A DNA stretch of 7,372 bases from an uncultured Paraglaciecola sp. Lineage in GTDB: Bacteria > Pseudomonadota > Gammaproteobacteria > Enterobacterales > Alteromonadaceae. The stretch is taken from NCBI GenBank assembly GCA_905479025.1, contig CAJQKX010000349.1, positions 1-7,372 on the forward strand, in the 5' to 3' direction. Below, piece after piece: positions 6,617-7,372 of the stretch (position 1 is its first letter; the number at the start of each line of letters is the position of its first letter). The notes under the pieces were generated by a model. The model searched no databases. It was given only the letters and a program-made list of their open reading frames with translations, and was not told the DNA's origin. The position numbers were made by a program, and so were the translations under genes.

Positions 6617-7372
6617 GCTATTGCGTCCATAAATTTCTGAGTGAATACCAAAGCAGACTCTTTGCTAACGCCAGCCAGCGTGAAATGGCTAATCAAACCT
6701 TGTTGGCTATGATCAAGTGTGGCTGCAACAAAAAGCACATCATAGAGTTTTTCAAAATCCTTGTAAGCCCTTAAACACATTACTGTTTTATTGGTCACAA
6801 CATTGATGTTGGTCACTTTATCTTGTTCACAAATAAAATTGGTGACATCTGTTTTAGTCGCATTGTTGCCCGCACCAGCACCTGTGATGCTTTGTGAATA
6901 AAAATTATAGAAACGATGTTCGCCCAAGGATTTACCATCTAACCATTCAAATTCTACTTCAACCCCGCCAGTGCGTAACTCATGGTGCAAATATATTTGT
7001 TCATCTAACTGACAACGGTTTTCTACCGACAAATATAACGCCTCCTTATCGCTGGTATTAGAGCCACCCCAACATGAGATAAAGTCGGTTATCTTCGACG
7101 GGATTATCGCGTCACCTAATTCAGTTGTCTGCCAAGTCTGGTTATTTAACAAGGAAAATAGCTTATTCTGATTAGCTAGTAATTGTGTCTGGATGCGAGG
7201 TTTAAACTGTTCACTTTTTAACACTTGTGCATCTTGGCTTTTTAACAGCGCTTGAATTTTTTCCAATGGAATAAGGAAACCAATTTGGTTGCCTGCTGTT
7301 GCTACATTAACCCCCATCACCTCACCATTTTTATTAACCACTGGCCCACCACTCATTCCTGGATTAATTGAA
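6607..7372 (-). CDS. Trypsin/HtrA-like serine protease with a cysteine-containing C-terminal region, 5'-truncated
   Basis: C-terminal part of an S1-type serine protease. The frame runs off the window edge. The first visible residues are SINPGMSGGPVVN, the HtrA/Deg catalytic-serine block (family form NPGNSGGP), with the Ser encoded at 7351-7353. The following strands, GEVMGVNVATAGNQIGFLIP, are typical of the S1C C-terminal barrel. The catalytic His and Asp and any signal peptide lie outside. Numbered from the Met at 7356, the barrel ends near residue 38. About 210 further residues show no PDZ-like pattern. They contain four cysteines (95, 115, 176, 194) that could pair as disulfides, which fits a periplasmic location. 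The end, AGVSKESALVFTQKFMDAIAWQ in part, overlaps the FHA gene by 10 bases. The internal ATG at 7356 is not the start. It is a degradative or signalling protease; its substrate is unknown. Lack of a PDZ domain argues against ordinary DegP, DegQ or DegS. Confidence 0.88.
   Translation of the reverse strand, partial: SINPGMSGGPVVNKNGEVMGVNVATAGNQIGFLIPLEKIQALLKSQDAQVLKSEQFKPRIQTQLLANQNKLFSLLNNQTWQTTELGDAIIPSKITDFISCWGGSNTSDKEALYLSVENRCQLDEQIYLHHELRTGGVEVEFEWLDGKSLGEHRFYNFYSQSITGAGAGNNATKTDVTNFICEQDKVTNINVVTNKTVMCLRAYKDFEKLYDVLFVAATLDHSQQGLISHFTLAGVSKESALVFTQKFMDAIAWQ

Noticed and set aside
7341..7372. ATG at 7356 as the start of the protease gene
   Set aside because: The codons before it read S-I-N-P-G and complete the catalytic NPG-x-SGGP block, so the frame continues upstream beyond the window.

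Overview
The window reads as chromosomal DNA of a gammaproteobacterium. The pheS-pheT-ihfA order, the close match of all three products to their Escherichia coli counterparts and the AT-leaning base composition support this. The TANGO2-type gene and the protease/FHA gene pair suggest a marine Alteromonadales-like lineage (Alteromonas, Glaciecola or Paraglaciecola type). That lineage call is an inference from memory, not from a search.

Left part (1-3362, + strand): the distal end of the conserved translation operon. It holds the 3' part of pheS, complete pheT and complete ihfA with gaps of 14 and 4 bases. A hairpin flanked by A and T tracts follows, and it can end transcription from both sides. 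The genes make phenylalanyl-tRNA synthetase and the alpha subunit of the DNA-bending protein IHF.

Middle part (3383-5419, - strand, convergent with ihfA): a class I PLP aminotransferase of the aspartate/aromatic family, then upstream of it a TANGO2/NRDE-family protein. Each has a good Shine-Dalgarno site and its own upstream region with an inverted repeat overlapping a plausible promoter. They look like two separate transcription units.

The 240-base gap at 5420-5659 has no convincing gene. It holds a perfect 9+9 inverted repeat just upstream of the TANGO2 gene, a 10+10 inverted repeat with a 23-base spacer, three TAGTC repeats spaced 9 and 10 bases apart, and a 10-base palindrome.

Right part (5660-7372, - strand): the least familiar section. 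A trypsin/HtrA-like serine protease, cut by the window edge just before its catalytic serine motif, overlaps by 10 bases a protein with a cytoplasmic FHA domain and five predicted membrane helices. The protease has a four-cysteine C-terminal region where HtrA proteins usually carry PDZ domains. The FHA domain has Cys in place of the usual phosphate-binding Ser. Together they look like a translationally coupled envelope protease and membrane FHA module of unknown function, and this is the best candidate here for an undescribed system.
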